Assembly: GCA_036435485.1 (NCBI GenBank)
Contig: CM071596.1
Location: forward strand, 141,497,501-141,561,500
Source: Saposhnikovia divaricata
Lineage: Eukaryota > Streptophyta > Magnoliopsida > Apiales > Apiaceae
DNA: 64,000 nucleotides
Direction: 5' to 3'
The notes beneath the pieces were generated by a model. It searched no databases, was not told the origin of the DNA, and saw only the letters and a list, made by a program, of their open reading frames with translations. Position numbers and translations under genes: made by a program. Positions 11,646 to 22,870 of this stretch are shown here, piece after piece (within the stretch, counting starts at the first letter, position 1; every line of letters starts with the position of its first letter).

Positions 11646-13234
11646 CTAAAACTTCTTAAGTGAAAGTATTTAGCTTATATGACCATTCCAGATTACTTGT
11701 CTTGGATAAGATCATCTCAGCACTTGACCTTAGTTTCCTTGTGCCTGAATGGTGTCTTGCAGCCTTGCTAAGTGGAATGTGCCTTGGATTTGAGCATGCC
11801 TGGTCATGGCTCTCCATTGCATACATGCACTGTTTGTTCTCTTTGTCTTGAATTGATTACATATTGAATTTTTTTTTACAATTATTTTTTTAGAACATTA
11901 CTAACAGTTTATTTGGAAATGATGAGCCAAGCCTGAGCTCTGCTCTTCCCCCTCCCAGAATTCATCACATTTTGTTTTAGTCCTTTGCTCTTATAACTGT
12001 CTAAAAATGTTGATGCACTAACTTGACTTGATGTATGCAGGAAATAAAAGCAAAAGCTTCCAGTCAGTTGGTCATATTCAAGAAGTGTCAAAGATTTTCA
12101 ACTTCAAATATAGTTGTTGATTACTTTCTGCATTTCGTTTGCATACTTAATATATATTTCTGAACCTATGTATAACTTGGTTTATATTCTGCTTAAATTT
12201 TGTTACAGCTTGTATATGTAAAAGTATGTGAGTCACTACCTTGATACAAACTGTTAAAGAGTTTTGGAGATATAACTATATATATGCATTAACGAGTTCT
12301 TTGCAGGATGTTTAATTCGAATTGTCTTGATAATTCGAGATAAATCTTGGCCTTAAAATGACAACGGTAAAATGATTTTATAAAGGCAAAAACACTTTGA
12401 TATGGTCTAACTTGTTAAAATTTTGCAGAAAATCTCAAAAGGGAAAGAGTTGGAATGGACTAAAAATGGAAAAACTCGAATTTTGCTAAAATTCGAATCT
12501 CTCAAACTCAAACTCTTTTAATTTCGATAATGTAATAAAATTGCTATATGCACAATGAAAATCTTTCTAACAAGTTGATTATTGCAGAATAATTGATCAT
12601 TAACGATCAATTTGGAATACTTTAAAGGCCATGATTCTTTCAAGGAAAATCCAAGAAATTGCAAGGTGGACTTAAATAGTTGTATCTATTTCTCTTGTAA
12701 TTATGGGGTGATTAATTTGTATTCATAGGATAGTCCTATTCAAAATTGTAATTAATTAAAACCAGTCCAATTATGTGAAGATTTATGGACGTTTGACTGG
12801 TTTCGGAGCGATAAGGAGATTGGTGGAACTTCTTTGTAATAAGTAGGACTTTATCACCTAAATCCATAATCCCTTGTTCCCTCCCTCAATATTAATTTCA
12901 CTTTTTGGCATTATGTCAAAAAGAGGAAGAAGATATTCTACGGGAATATAAAATGAAAATTACTATGTGCTCGTACTAACCTTGTTTTTGCAGAAAATAT
13001 TAAGGGGAAGAGAATATTTTATGATAAGTACCGACACTTATCACATGGGGTAAAATTCTAACTCTCATCTTCTATGTGCTTATATGATTCTATGTGCCTA
13101 TGTGTGTGATTGTATGATGGGATGCATATATTTAGGGGAAGTGACCCCAATTTTTATTTTGTATCATGCATACACTTAGGGGAAGTAGATCGCACACAAA
13201 TATTTAATTTTCACGTGTAGTTTTGACAAATACC

Positions 13235-13248
13235 AAAAAGGGGAAGAT
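13235..13248 (+). promoter_or_regulatory. polypurine tract of copia-F
   Basis: AAAAAGGGGAAGAT lies immediately 5' of the TG that starts the LTR at 13249, the expected site for plus-strand priming. Similar AGGGGAAG tracts upstream (about 13010, 13131, 13179) look like extra copies. Confidence 0.6.
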
Positions 13249-16200
13249 TGACGGAGTCAGTACTTTTGCTCTTTAGGTTTTGGAATTTGTCAAAATAAAA
13301 GTGAAATTAAATTAGATTTAGGATTACACTTAGAATCCTCCCCAGGGGACGACATAATTCAGGATTCAAGTCAAACTAGTCAAACCGAGCCAAAAATGTT
13401 TTCCGACATTTTACGACATTTAATTATGAAAAGAATATCATGATATTGGTATTTTATATTCTAAGCTATTATGTCAAAAGAAAATGGGCATTCAGCTAAA
13501 GGCACAAATATCGAGAATTTCCTAACACTGCTTTTACGAGTCAAACTGTTCGATTTATTTAAAAGCATGTTATTCTTAAATGTTTCACTCTAAAAAATTC
13601 TTGATATATTTATTTAATATTTATATTCAATTTGCCTTGCCAAAAGCCGTGCCTAAAGACCAAAAACAGATTTTATTCTGAAAAACCCTTAAATCCTTAT
13701 TTATCCGGATAAAATCATTTTTAATTCGAACTTAAATATTCCTTGGACCTCATAGTCATTATTTCATAAGGAATATTATGTTTGAATAATTATCAAGTCA
13801 AAACATTTGTCTAAGTTGTCGGTAAAGACAAATGAATTTTGCGGTCGCTCCGGAAGGTTGTTTTAACATTCGAAAAATTCGTAAAAATACCTCCACTCAT
13901 CTTTTTGACTTGAAACTTTGAATGTGTCCTTAGTTTCCCCATAGGACATTGTAGAATAAATTTCGTAAATTTTGGATGACTTTTTTTCCGGGACCCCTTA
14001 AATCGATACATAATTGATTTATTGGTCGCTTAAAAGTCATAGTAGGTCAACTCATTTCAAGGTGAAATTTTGACCACAATCCTTTGGGCACATTTCTAGG
14101 GGATTCGCAAAATTTCATAATTTTAAGATTATTTTTCGATTTATTGCGATTAAACCCATTTCGGCTCGTCGGTACGCGCGTTTCTCACTTTTTAATCGAT
14201 TCGTCAATTGGAATGACACCTATGCACGTCCACATCATCAAATTTGAATTTTTCATAGCTGATATGATGTCATGGATGACATCCCTCCCACTTGCATTTA
14301 TGACATATGCTTTTACCATTTTAAATAAAGCTAAAAGCCTTATTTTTTGGCTATAAATAGCCCCTTACCCCCTACTTCTTTTCCCAAGCTTTGAGAGCCA
14401 AACACATGCTGAAGAAACACTCCTAGAAACACTCTCTCGACTGCCCAAAAGTTGCAAAAACGTTTCTTGGTGTTAAGCCATTTTTACATCTTGATTTTAC
14501 ATCATTTTGGCTTGTTTTCTTCACTTATTCTTGCTCTCCTAAACACACCTTTGATCACCAACCTTTTTGTGGTCTTTGGACCTTGTTTTAACAGTTGGTA
14601 AGTGACCTTTTAAGGCTCCAAAATTCCGGCCATAAAGCCATATTCCGGCCATTTTTCAGTGACTTTTATGGCGACTCTTTTTGTGTGTTTTTGGCTTCGT
14701 TACTAGCTTTTTCTCTTGTTTTCTCTTTAGATCTCAAGGGTTACAAGTTGGTTTCTATATTTCTTCATTCTTCTATATATATAAGTCGAGTATATATAGT
14801 AGAAGTGGTGGTGGGTGGCTTGAATATTTAGTGTTTAGTGCTTGTTTGGTTTAGATCTACACTTATAAACACTAATATTCAACATTTTTGCATTTTGTCA
14901 CTAATATACACTTGTTCTTGAAGTATATTCATGTAGTGTATATATGAAATCTTGTAAGGTGTGTTCTTGAGGTTAAAAGTTGAGATTCACCCCATTTAAG
15001 TCCTTTAATCCAAGTTGAGTATTTGGATTAAAAAGGCTAGTTAACTATCTTTTGATTTACAAACAAAAAGCTTACATCTTATTTTTACCTTAAGTGGTTT
15101 AAACTTGATATTTAAAAATCACAAGATAAGTTGGTTGTTAGTCTTGTATAACCAAGTCCTTTGTTCTTTTTATGGTTTACTTTTAAACAAGGACATAAAA
15201 ATAAAGACTATACAAGCTAGCTCTTTAAAACAAGTTGGTAGTTTATTGTAGGCCTTTTCTTTTCTTGTTATATTCAGCCATATACTACCATTTGTAGTCT
15301 TCTTGTTCAAATTGGTTACTCACTTGTCTTATCTTCATATCCTGAACAAGGATTTAACAAACAAGACTACTTGCACTTGTTTTAGGACTTTGAAAAATCC
15401 GGCCATACCACTTTGTTTACATTCGGCCGAAGTGCTTTTAGCACTTGTGTCTTTTTCTTGCTTACTTGTTTGTTTGTTTAATATTCTTGCTTGTGTGGTG
15501 TGTGTAATATTTTAACGCATAATAGTGGCCCTCATTTTATCCTATAGATAAGTGAGTTACTTTTACGCACGTGTGTGTTGTGTTTTAATTGTTTGTGTGT
15601 TACGTGTAAGTGTGTGTACCGCTTGTGTGACAAGTCCATTATTATGACTTATCCCTTGCCATTATATATTTAATTTAACGCATAGTAGCGTCCCCGTGAC
15701 TAGTACCGTAACATACTAGCTTGCACGTATTTATATCTCTTAATATAAATTGGTTGGTTGTTGTTGGACTTGTATTCTAACCTTTGTAGTGAGGTGAAGT
15801 GAAGTGAGGTGACTCTTGTTCTAAGACCCAAGTCTTAGCCGTATTAACGGGAAGTTAGTAGCCATTGCACCGTGAAGAAAAGGGAAGACCCAAGACCTAA
15901 GATCCAAGACTGGCAAAGTTGTAGAAGTACATAGTCTTCTAGGGGTTACTACAAAGTCTTTGAAGAGGTGAAGGGGAGTTACGCTCCAAGACAAGTTTTG
16001 TAGTTTGTATTTAGCTATTTAATTTGAGGAGGATACGTGTGTGTATTGCTCCAAGATAATTATATAGTGGTCTAAGGAGTTGTAAAGGCTTCTCCGCCTA
16101 CTATAAAGGAGTATCTTTGTAGAGTGAAAAGCTCGAGTCCGGGGAGGAGCTCGGGGACTGGAGTAGGGGTGTTCGAATCCATTAGGGGTTGCGGGCATCA

Positions 16201-16396
16201 CGACCCAGGATAAAATCGACCGTGTGCTACTCTCTTTTCTTTCGCTCTTTATTTTCCGCACTTTATTTACTTGTTCACAAGTAACGAAGTTTAAAAAGGT
16301 GAAAGAATTTTCAAAAGCCAAGCTCTAATTTTTGAAAAGGTGATAAGCTATTCAACCCCCCTTCTAGCTTATCTTACCCATATACGGGACCTATCA
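13249..16396 (+). repeat. copia-F 3' LTR (about 3.15 kb)
   Basis: Starts TGACGGAG after a purine tract and ends GGGACCTATCA. It shares scattered blocks with the copia-E LTR (24105-27430): the promoter area (TATAAATA then GAGCCAAACACATGCTG), the GTTAGTAGCC...GCACCGTGAAGA block near 15855, the GAGCTCGGGGACTG block near 16148 and the CTATTCAACCCCCC end. No primer site follows, as expected for a 3' LTR. The two LTRs are diverged, so the elements are related but not recent sisters. Confidence 0.7.
14352..14359 (+). promoter_or_regulatory. TATA box in copia-F LTR
   Basis: TATAAATA, followed by C-rich sequence and then GAGAGCCAAACACATGCTGA. The same arrangement is at 25281 in the copia-E LTR, supporting a shared promoter position. 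Confidence 0.55.
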
Positions 16397-16487
16397 CTAT
16401 GATTTGTACTTATTAGATCAGTACTTCACTAGAAAAATCTTATTAACAATACTCATTCACTTTCTAGTTCATTCTAGGGGATATTTA

Positions 16488-16671
16488 TGTTAATATATAT
16501 TATATTATTATTATTGGATAATTTCATTATTGTAATCGTTTCCTTTGATAGGATAGTTTTCTTTATTATTGTTTAGTTGTTGGCTTATAAGCCATTCTTC
16601 TATTGTAGTTGAAGACACGTTTCATTATAATAAAATCCTACTTTTATCTCTTTTCTCCACATACTTTATCA
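16488..16671 (+). repeat. left LTR of the small element
   Basis: 184 bp, TGTTAATATATATTATATT start and CATACTTTATCA end. By eye it differs from the right LTR at more than twenty positions, so the insertion is old. Confidence 0.85.
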
Positions 16672-16684
16672 TGGTATTTAGAGC
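16672..16684 (+). promoter_or_regulatory. primer-binding site (initiator tRNA-Met type)
   Basis: TGGTATTTAGAGC directly after the LTR. The usual copia primer site is TGGTATCAGAGC, so this is a slightly mutated version. Confidence 0.75.
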
Positions 16685-18662
16685 TAGGTTGATTCGATCC
16701 GGGATCGGTTGATTGAGGGTTGAATGTGATGTCTTCCGCTTGTTGGATTAAAACATGTGCTTCGATTATTTTTTCTTCTCGTTTTCTTCTTCAAATTGGT
16801 TGTGTCTTTTTTCTTGGGTAATATTGATTTTGGTTTCTAATCGTGATTGCTAAGTTTTTTTTCTCGAATCGTTGGGATGAATTCTCTAGTTGGTTATCTT
16901 TTTCTTCTTCGTATTGGTTGGATAGTTTTTCGATTAAAATTGATTTTGGTTAGGTTTTTTTTCCTACTGGTTCCCTAGTTGGTTGTCTTTTTCTTCTTCG
17001 TATTGGTTGGATCGTTTTTCAATTAAAATTGATTTTGGTTATGTTTTTTTTCCTACTGGTTTCGTTTTGTTTTGGTTGAGACTCTCACACACACTTGTTG
17101 TTTTTCTCTCGTTGATGGTATTGGTTTGTTGGTAAGACTGTTTTGGTTTTACTTTTTCCTACTAATCTTTTTCCTTTCTCATGTTCACTCGATTGAAATT
17201 AGGATCTTTCCTACACTCCTACTCCTAAAGTAAAGGAATAAAACCCCGAATTGATTTAGAAAGAAGAATCTTTATTGATGGTAATCGGTCATGGTCGGGC
17301 AATTAGCAAAAATATTTTTTTGGACTTCCGAAAATTAATGGTCTTGCTGTCAGCCCTGTTCCTAGAGTAGCCCTAGGCACATCTGTATACCTTTTTTCTA
17401 AAAAATAAAAATGTTCACTTCAATTAACAGAATAACCCACTTCATCCAAATTCTTCATTATGATCATCTTCTCCATCTTGGTCCTCATCTCCGTCTATGA
17501 TATCGATGTCACTGTCATCATTTTTGTCATGTTTGTCTTCAGAATCCCGTTTTTGTCGTTATTGGTGTGAGACAATCTCTTCCATAAATCCATAATGTCC
17601 ATCATCATCGTCGTTATGTTTTCGCTTTATCGTTATCTTCGTTCTCCTGCGCTCATGATTTTTCCTTCTTCAATTCCCAAAAACTCTCGCAGATTTTTTT
17701 CCCTCAGGATCTCTCACATGTTTTTTTTAGTCCCCAAGACCACTCCCTCTCTCTTACTCTATATCAATTAGGTCATAGGATCGTTTCTCTACCCTTTCTT
17801 CTCTCTTTTTCTCTCTTCTGTTTAGGATTATAAATTGGTATCTCGATTATAATTTGGATATTAATTTGGATTTGGATTCAGATTCAATTTTGATTTTGGT
17901 TTGATATTAGTTTGCACACAAATTTGCTGGTTAGATTGGATAAAGTTTGGTTGGATTTGTATACTGTTTGGATTCGATTCTTGTTTTAGATTAGGTTTGG
18001 ATTCGGAGTTAGTTTGGATTGGTTATTGAGTTCAATTTGGATTTGGATGCAGTTGTGGATTTAGATTCAGTTTTGGTTTCGGTATTGGTATTGGTAATGT
18101 TTTCGATGCATGCAGTTCTATTTGGATTTTTCTTTCTTGTTCGTTGGTTGTTGATTTGTTTGAATTTTGAGGTTGTCGGTTCGTTATTGGACGTCATGGA
18201 TGGTTCTTCTTTTCTTGTTGATTGGATTTCTTGTTAGATCTCGTTTTGGTTCGCATACACTTGGATTTTACAGTTGTTTTGGTTGATTCTTGAACAACAT
18301 AGATGGTTTCGATACAATTTGTCTTTGGATTCATTCTTATTGGATTTTTCTGTTTGCTTTAATTTTAGATTGGATACAATTGGATTGCAGTTTTTTGTTT
18401 TTGCTTAATCTTGGATGACATGGATCCAATTTTTTCTCTTGTTTTACGCTTATGCGCAGCTCTGAATTCGTTTGAAAGTGTTGGACTCGTTTGGATTTAT
18501 GATTCCGTTTCTTGGATCGTTTGGATGCTCTTTTTTTGTTTTTTTTTTGTTTTTTTTTGTTTTTTTTTTTTTTGCGGTTGCAATTCGTTTGAAATCGTTT
18601 GAATACTTGGCTCAGTTTCTTGTCGACAAACTCTCAATTTACTATCGTGAGTTCGAGGGAGA

Positions 18663-18846
18663 TGTTAACAAATATTATATTATTATTATTGGATGTTTTC
18701 ATTATTGTAATCATTTCCTTTGATAGGATAGCTTCCTTTATTATTGTTCAGTTGTTGCTATATAATCTCTTCTTCTATTATAATTGAGAACAAATTTCAT
18801 TATAATAAAATCCTACTTTTATCTCTTTTCTCCCCATACTTTATCA
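18663..18846 (+). repeat. right LTR of the small element
   Basis: 184 bp, starts TGTTAACAAATATT and ends CATACTTTATCA, followed by the ATTTA duplication. Confidence 0.85.
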
Positions 18847-19203
18847 ATTTAATCCTATGGTCTCACTATATTATAATCTCATGGAAATGAACTGAAAAAT
18901 GGTAAAAAATTTAGTGTAAAAGATAATTCAAGGGCAGAGTAAATAGAAATTTTAAGTAAAAGGAGAGTTGCTTTAATTAAAGAAAATTAGAGTAAAAATT
19001 ATAATCCACTCAAACAAACATGGCCTAAAGTTATGCAACCGTGAAGTTGTTAGATTCACCTTGAAATGTAGGCAATACAGAGCCCTCTCCATCTTAGCAT
19101 CAAGCAGCATGAGTAGTTTTTTACCCACACTCTTGGCTAAGCCTTATTAACTCAAGAAAAATAGAAGAAAAAAAAAAACTAGTGTTAGCTATAATAGCTT
19201 ACT
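18847..19203. other. host intergenic DNA downstream of the F-box gene
   Basis: AT-rich and without an ORF. It is the 3' side of the F-box gene and probably holds its 3' UTR. Nothing else is recognised. Confidence 0.4.
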
Positions 19204-20031
19204 TTATCCTCCCAAAGATCTATTAGTACATTGTTGACAGGATTTCCCTAAACAATGCATGAACTTCTTCAAACTATTGCTACCTGAAACTTTTTCAAGA
19301 ACTTTAAGCATAAAAGCCTTGGACTTGGCATAATTTTCTCTGATATCTTTCCCTTCCTCATCGACAAACACGCAATGCAACACATTCAAATTCCGTATGC
19401 ATTTCAACCTTCCATCCAATATTATAGCCAAAGCATTAGCAGAAAGAGTAGAATTTGATAAATCCAACACCTTGAGTTCCGGATAGCCTTCAACTATGCA
19501 AGAAACTTCCCTGTCAGAAAATCCACCATGTAAGCCAAGCTCCACAATGTTCTTGCAGTAATCCATCAGCTGTATGACAAATTGGATTCCCCGGAAAGGA
19601 GCATTAAAAGCCCTGAGATTCTTCCAATACATGACAGCCAGGAAGACTGGATAAACATCGACAGAAGCATCAGAAGGCAGAAGCACGCGAGAAATGCTAG
19701 GTGTGTTCTCTGCTACGTACATAAGTGTATAAAAATCAGGCATTTTTCGACAAGGTAAACGGAGTGATACCCAGTTTTTGCAGTGTTTGATGGCTAGTTT
19801 AAGTAGGTAGGTGTATCTTAAAAGATGTTGTGGGTGATCATCATCCAGATTTTGAATAGAAGAAAGATCAAGATTAGGATGCTTGAAAATAGTATGCAAT
19901 GAAGCATCAAGCCAAGAATGGCATACAAATGGAGCACCAAATAGCTGGTCTTGGAGGCTCAAGTGGGAAAATATTTGGGACAGGACGCATGAATTCAAGT
20001 CTATCCATCGTGCTTCTTCTAATCTTTTCAT
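19204..20031 (-). CDS. F-box/LRR-repeat protein, single exon
   Basis: 275 codons, ATG at 20031 and TAA at 19204-19206, with no stop or frameshift. Residues ~8-48 form an F-box (WIDLNSCVLSQIFSHLS, then FVCHSWLDASL), which binds SKP1 in SCF ubiquitin ligases. Residues ~75-215 have LRR-like repeats (VSLRLPC, ISRVLLPSDAS, NLRAFNAPF, IVELGLHGGFSD, LKVLDLSNSTLS, IRNLNVLHCVFVDEEGKDI), which would bind a substrate. Length and layout match small plant F-box/LRR proteins of the At3g48880 or SKIP19 kind, but I cannot name the orthologue. A coiled Cys-containing tail ends it. It is the only host gene in 64 kb, between LTR elements on both sides. Transcription and completeness of the 5' end are not shown by the sequence. 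Confidence 0.85.
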   Translation of the reverse strand: MKRLEEARWIDLNSCVLSQIFSHLSLQDQLFGAPFVCHSWLDASLHTIFKHPNLDLSSIQNLDDDHPQHLLRYTYLLKLAIKHCKNWVSLRLPCRKMPDFYTLMYVAENTPSISRVLLPSDASVDVYPVFLAVMYWKNLRAFNAPFRGIQFVIQLMDYCKNIVELGLHGGFSDREVSCIVEGYPELKVLDLSNSTLSANALAIILDGRLKCIRNLNVLHCVFVDEEGKDIRENYAKSKAFMLKVLEKVSGSNSLKKFMHCLGKSCQQCTNRSLGG

Positions 20032-20559
20032 GTTTTTGGCTCACTGAATGCATATTAATAATACGAGGGTATACGAGTATTGTCAAACAACAACATAGAT
20101 GGGAATATATAATAGAGGTAAACTCCCTAATTTCTTTTATAGCTGATGAATGTGGAAGACGAATTTAGTACAGTACCTGTCAAATTTAATTTGCCTTCTT
20201 CTTCTGTAGTAAATATCAATTTTTTCACTAGTTATACAGGTGTTAGAACATCTCAGAACGGCGTTGGCAAAAAAATTAATTAGCTAAATTACTTAAAATA
20301 TTGATTATGTAAAATTTGTTGAATCTGTCCTCTGAGGGTATTGGCTATAATGATGATTGATTATATTTTAAAAATGGTATGTTATTAATAATATTTCAAG
20401 TTATTTCAAGTTGTTATTAATGGAATATATTATTTTAATATAGAAATAAGTGATATGGCAATTCACTACAAATCTCTAGAGGTTGGACAAATATAACCAA
20501 AATCTATAATTATAGATAAGGGTTTTGTCCCATTGCAGTGGTTAATTTTTTACATATTA
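20032..20559. other. upstream region of the F-box gene
   Basis: AT-rich intergenic DNA that would contain the promoter of the F-box gene, read on the - strand. I see no convincing single TATA box and no ORF. The part from ~20230 to 20550 may include old MITE sequence, but no clean terminal repeats were found. Confidence 0.3.
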
Positions 20560-20853
20560 CTAGCTTATAGCCCGTGCAAAGCACGGGTTATTTTAATTTT
20601 TTTGAATTTGTTTATAATTTAGTATATATTAAAATGTTTTTTATATATTTTTTGTTTATATTAAAATGTTGTTGGCAGGATTCGAAGCTTAGACCTTCAA
20701 CTTTTAGTATTGTTATATCTAACGGTCATGATCTATTTGAATTGAAGATCAAACGGTTGTGAATGAGGATAACCAAAAATAAGGGATAACCAAAAATAAG
20801 GGGGTAACCAACTACAAATTATACCCCTTTCGCTTATTATAATATAGTATAGA
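20560..20853 (-). mobile_element. non-autonomous Helitron (294 bp)
   Basis: Read on the - strand it starts TC (20853-20852) after a host A and ends CTAG (20563-20560) before a host T. A hairpin CCCGTGC-ttt-GCACGGG lies about 8 bases before the CTAG end. The 5' TC, 3' hairpin plus CTRR and A/T insertion site are the Helitron signature. There is no Rep/helicase, so it depends on an autonomous copy. Confidence 0.75.
20571..20587 (-). terminator. Helitron 3' hairpin
   Basis: Perfect 7-bp stem CCCGTGC/GCACGGG with a 3-nt loop. In Helitrons this hairpin marks the end of rolling-circle replication. Confidence 0.7.
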
Positions 20854-20897
20854 TGTATAAGTTTTATTTTTGGAAAGTCACATAGACTTTTAACTAA

Positions 20898-21066
20898 GAG
20901 TAGTGCTAGGTTGGTACCCAAAAATTGTTCCCATTGCAGATTAGAAAATTTTGATTGGGGAGGTTGGTGTGAATGCAGGGATCCATTTTGTTATGACTAA
21001 TTAAAATAAGATACTTGACATTTGGGAATTATTTTGGATACCAATTTAGGGTACCTAGGATTTTCC
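20898..21066. mobile_element. MITE with 9-bp target duplication
   Basis: 169 bp flanked by TTTAACTAA on both sides (20889-20897, 21067-21075). Imperfect inverted ends: GAGTAGTGCTAGGTTGGTACCC on the left against GGAAAATCCTAGGTACCC on the right, reverse complement. A 9-bp duplication suggests a Mutator-like MITE. No coding content. Confidence 0.6.
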
Positions 21067-21075
21067 TTTAACTAA

Positions 21076-22383
21076 AAGCTGGGTATGGTTGAAGATGCTC
21101 TCACAACGTTTGTGATGAATTGATTAAAAGTATTTTTGGTTGAGAATATTATGGATTGAACTGAAGAGCAATGGTCGGAATTCAAAAATGAATGTCATTT
21201 TTCTTTATTTTACAAATGTCAAATTTGCGTTTAATTTATGACGTTCAATACTGGAGGGGCTATTTAATTAAAAATTTTGAATATCATATATGTTTTTCGA
21301 GTAAAATATTATTAAATGAATTATTTTATAAAACATGTTTTAGGTATACTAGCTTAAAACCTATGATGTACGAATTTTCAATATTCTATAATTTGTTTTT
21401 ATAATAACTATAAAAAATTAAGTAAGGGTAATTAAGAATAACGATTAATAATTAAATAAGGATAATTAGGTAAAAATAATAGGTATCGTAAAAATAATTA
21501 CAATATAACTTAGATTACCATTTCACTAAAAATCTTGAAAACCATATTTTATTAACAAAGTATTGTAATACGAATTGTTTGCAAAATACGTTTTGTTTGT
21601 AAAATTTTGCAAAACATACCTATTTTATTTGCGGAATATACATAATTTTGAAAAGTTTTAACGAAATAATGATTTTCATGTAACATATTTTGCAATATAT
21701 AATAATATTGTAATGTTTGAATGCAAAACGTATTCGAACTTCAAGGTAAAATGATGGTCTCCATCGACTTTTTCTCAAGTGAGGGAAGCTTTTTCATTTT
21801 GAAATAAATATCTAATTAAAATTTAACAATTAAGTATTTAGTACCCAATTCCACAATGTTTTTATAAAAATAGCATTAGTTTAAACTAAATTGATTAGTT
21901 AAGATTAATTTGAAGTGAATTGGTAAGTTAAAAATAATTTAGTTATGTATAGGTTATTAACTAAGATGTAAATAATTTTTTATCGAGCAAAAATTGGGTT
22001 GATGAAAAAACAAATATGATAATTTTGTTATAATTAAATGAATATAAAAATGGAAAACATTAATGGTTTCAAATTGGTTTTCAAAACTGATTTAAATATT
22101 ATGCAATGCAATTAATAATAATAAACCTCTTATTTTCCCAAAAATTTTTACCAATAAAAAATTTTCATATTCGCAAATAAGTAACAACTATAATTTTTGG
22201 TACTCAGTTTGGTATAATTGAAAGTATTTAATAAGAAAAACTACAACAATGTCCTATTATGTTATTTATAAATATTATAAAATAAGTTATCCTAATAATT
22301 TGTGACATTATTTTACATATCAGTTTCAACAACAATCCCTATACTCATTCTTATTATAATAACTATTATTATTGTTCTTTTAT
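21076..22383. other. AT-rich host intergenic DNA
   Basis: No ORF longer than chance, and no terminal repeats or RNA gene recognised. Confidence 0.35.
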
Positions 22384-22406
22384 TATTGTTTTATTATTAC
22401 TATTAC

Positions 22407-22501
<95 letters not shown>
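22384..22501. repeat. ATT/TTA microsatellite
   Basis: An almost uninterrupted trinucleotide array of more than 30 ATT units ending at 22501, with a slightly irregular start. Apparent Tyr-only or Ile-only ORFs across it are artefacts. Confidence 0.95.
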
Positions 22502-22503
<2 letters not shown>

Positions 22504-22684
22504 TTGGAAAGATAGAGAAAAAGTAGAAAAGAGAGAGTAAAAATAGAAAAAATAAGGATAATAATGTTTTTATTGAAAAAATGAAATAAATAATGGATAG
22601 AGATTTTTTTTTTTTTTTGACTATATGGATAGAGTTTAGTTAGAAATAAGTAATCGGATGTTTGTCCAAGTAATTTGAGAAAGA

Positions 22685-22870
22685 ATGATGCTAGAAGTAC
22701 AAAATAGTGTACCAAAAATAATTACAAAATGACGTGACATGGGTGATGAGATAATAATAAAAAAAAATTATTGGATGACTCATTATATTTAATTGAATGA
22801 TAATTAATTAAAATGAAACACATATTCTTTTATAAAAAATTTGGTACCCAATTTTATATTTCTAGTATTT
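22685..22870. mobile_element. possible MITE
   Basis: The left end GATGCTAGAAGTACAAAA and the right end (reverse complement AATACTAGAAATATAAAA) are similar, and both lead into a GTACC block. No target duplication was seen because the right flank is poly-T. Confidence 0.35.

Larger units (their letters stand above)
10828..13248 (+). other. copia-F 3' untranslated region with repeats and purine tracts
   Basis: No credible ORF. It contains a 145-bp tandem duplication (11354-11645), several TTTTGCAG acceptor-like sites (near 11030, 11384, 11532, 12425, 12990) and at least four AGGGGAAG purine tracts between 13010 and 13248. Stop-rich AT sequence fills the rest. Sireviruses are known to carry conserved palindromes and repeated purine tracts just upstream of the 3' LTR, which fits. 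Confidence 0.5.
2436..16396 (+). mobile_element. Copia-F: 5'-truncated Sirevirus-like copia element with extra ORF
   Basis: In order: gag tail, pol, 2.4-kb spacer, extra ORF in the env-like position, repeat-rich 3' UTR with several purine tracts, and a 3.1-kb LTR ending CA at 16396. The order matches copia-D, and the gag/pol boundary and LTR match copia-E. The 5' LTR, primer site and most of gag are absent. Long gag, an ORF between pol and LTR and multiple polypurine tracts are known hallmarks of Sireviruses (SIRE1/Maximus lineage). Treating the whole stretch as one element is an inference from this order. Confidence 0.65.
16488..18846 (+). mobile_element. Complete small non-autonomous LTR element (2359 bp)
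   Basis: Two 184-bp LTRs (16488-16671 and 18663-18846) begin TGTTAA and end TTTATCA. A primer site TGGTATTTAGAGC follows the left LTR and a purine-rich GTTCGAGGGAGA precedes the right one. The element is flanked by a perfect 5-bp duplication ATTTA (16483-16487 and 18847-18851). The 2-kb interior is T/G-rich with many GGATTT and GATTCG runs and no retroviral coding sequence, so it must borrow proteins. It is larger than a classic TRIM and smaller than most LARDs. Confidence 0.85.

Noticed and set aside
18411..18787. Phe-rich ORFs
   Set aside because: They come from poly-T runs inside the small LTR element and are not conserved proteins.
22302..22715. Long Tyr-only and Ile-only ORFs on both strands
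   Set aside because: They are translations of the ATT microsatellite and its flanks.
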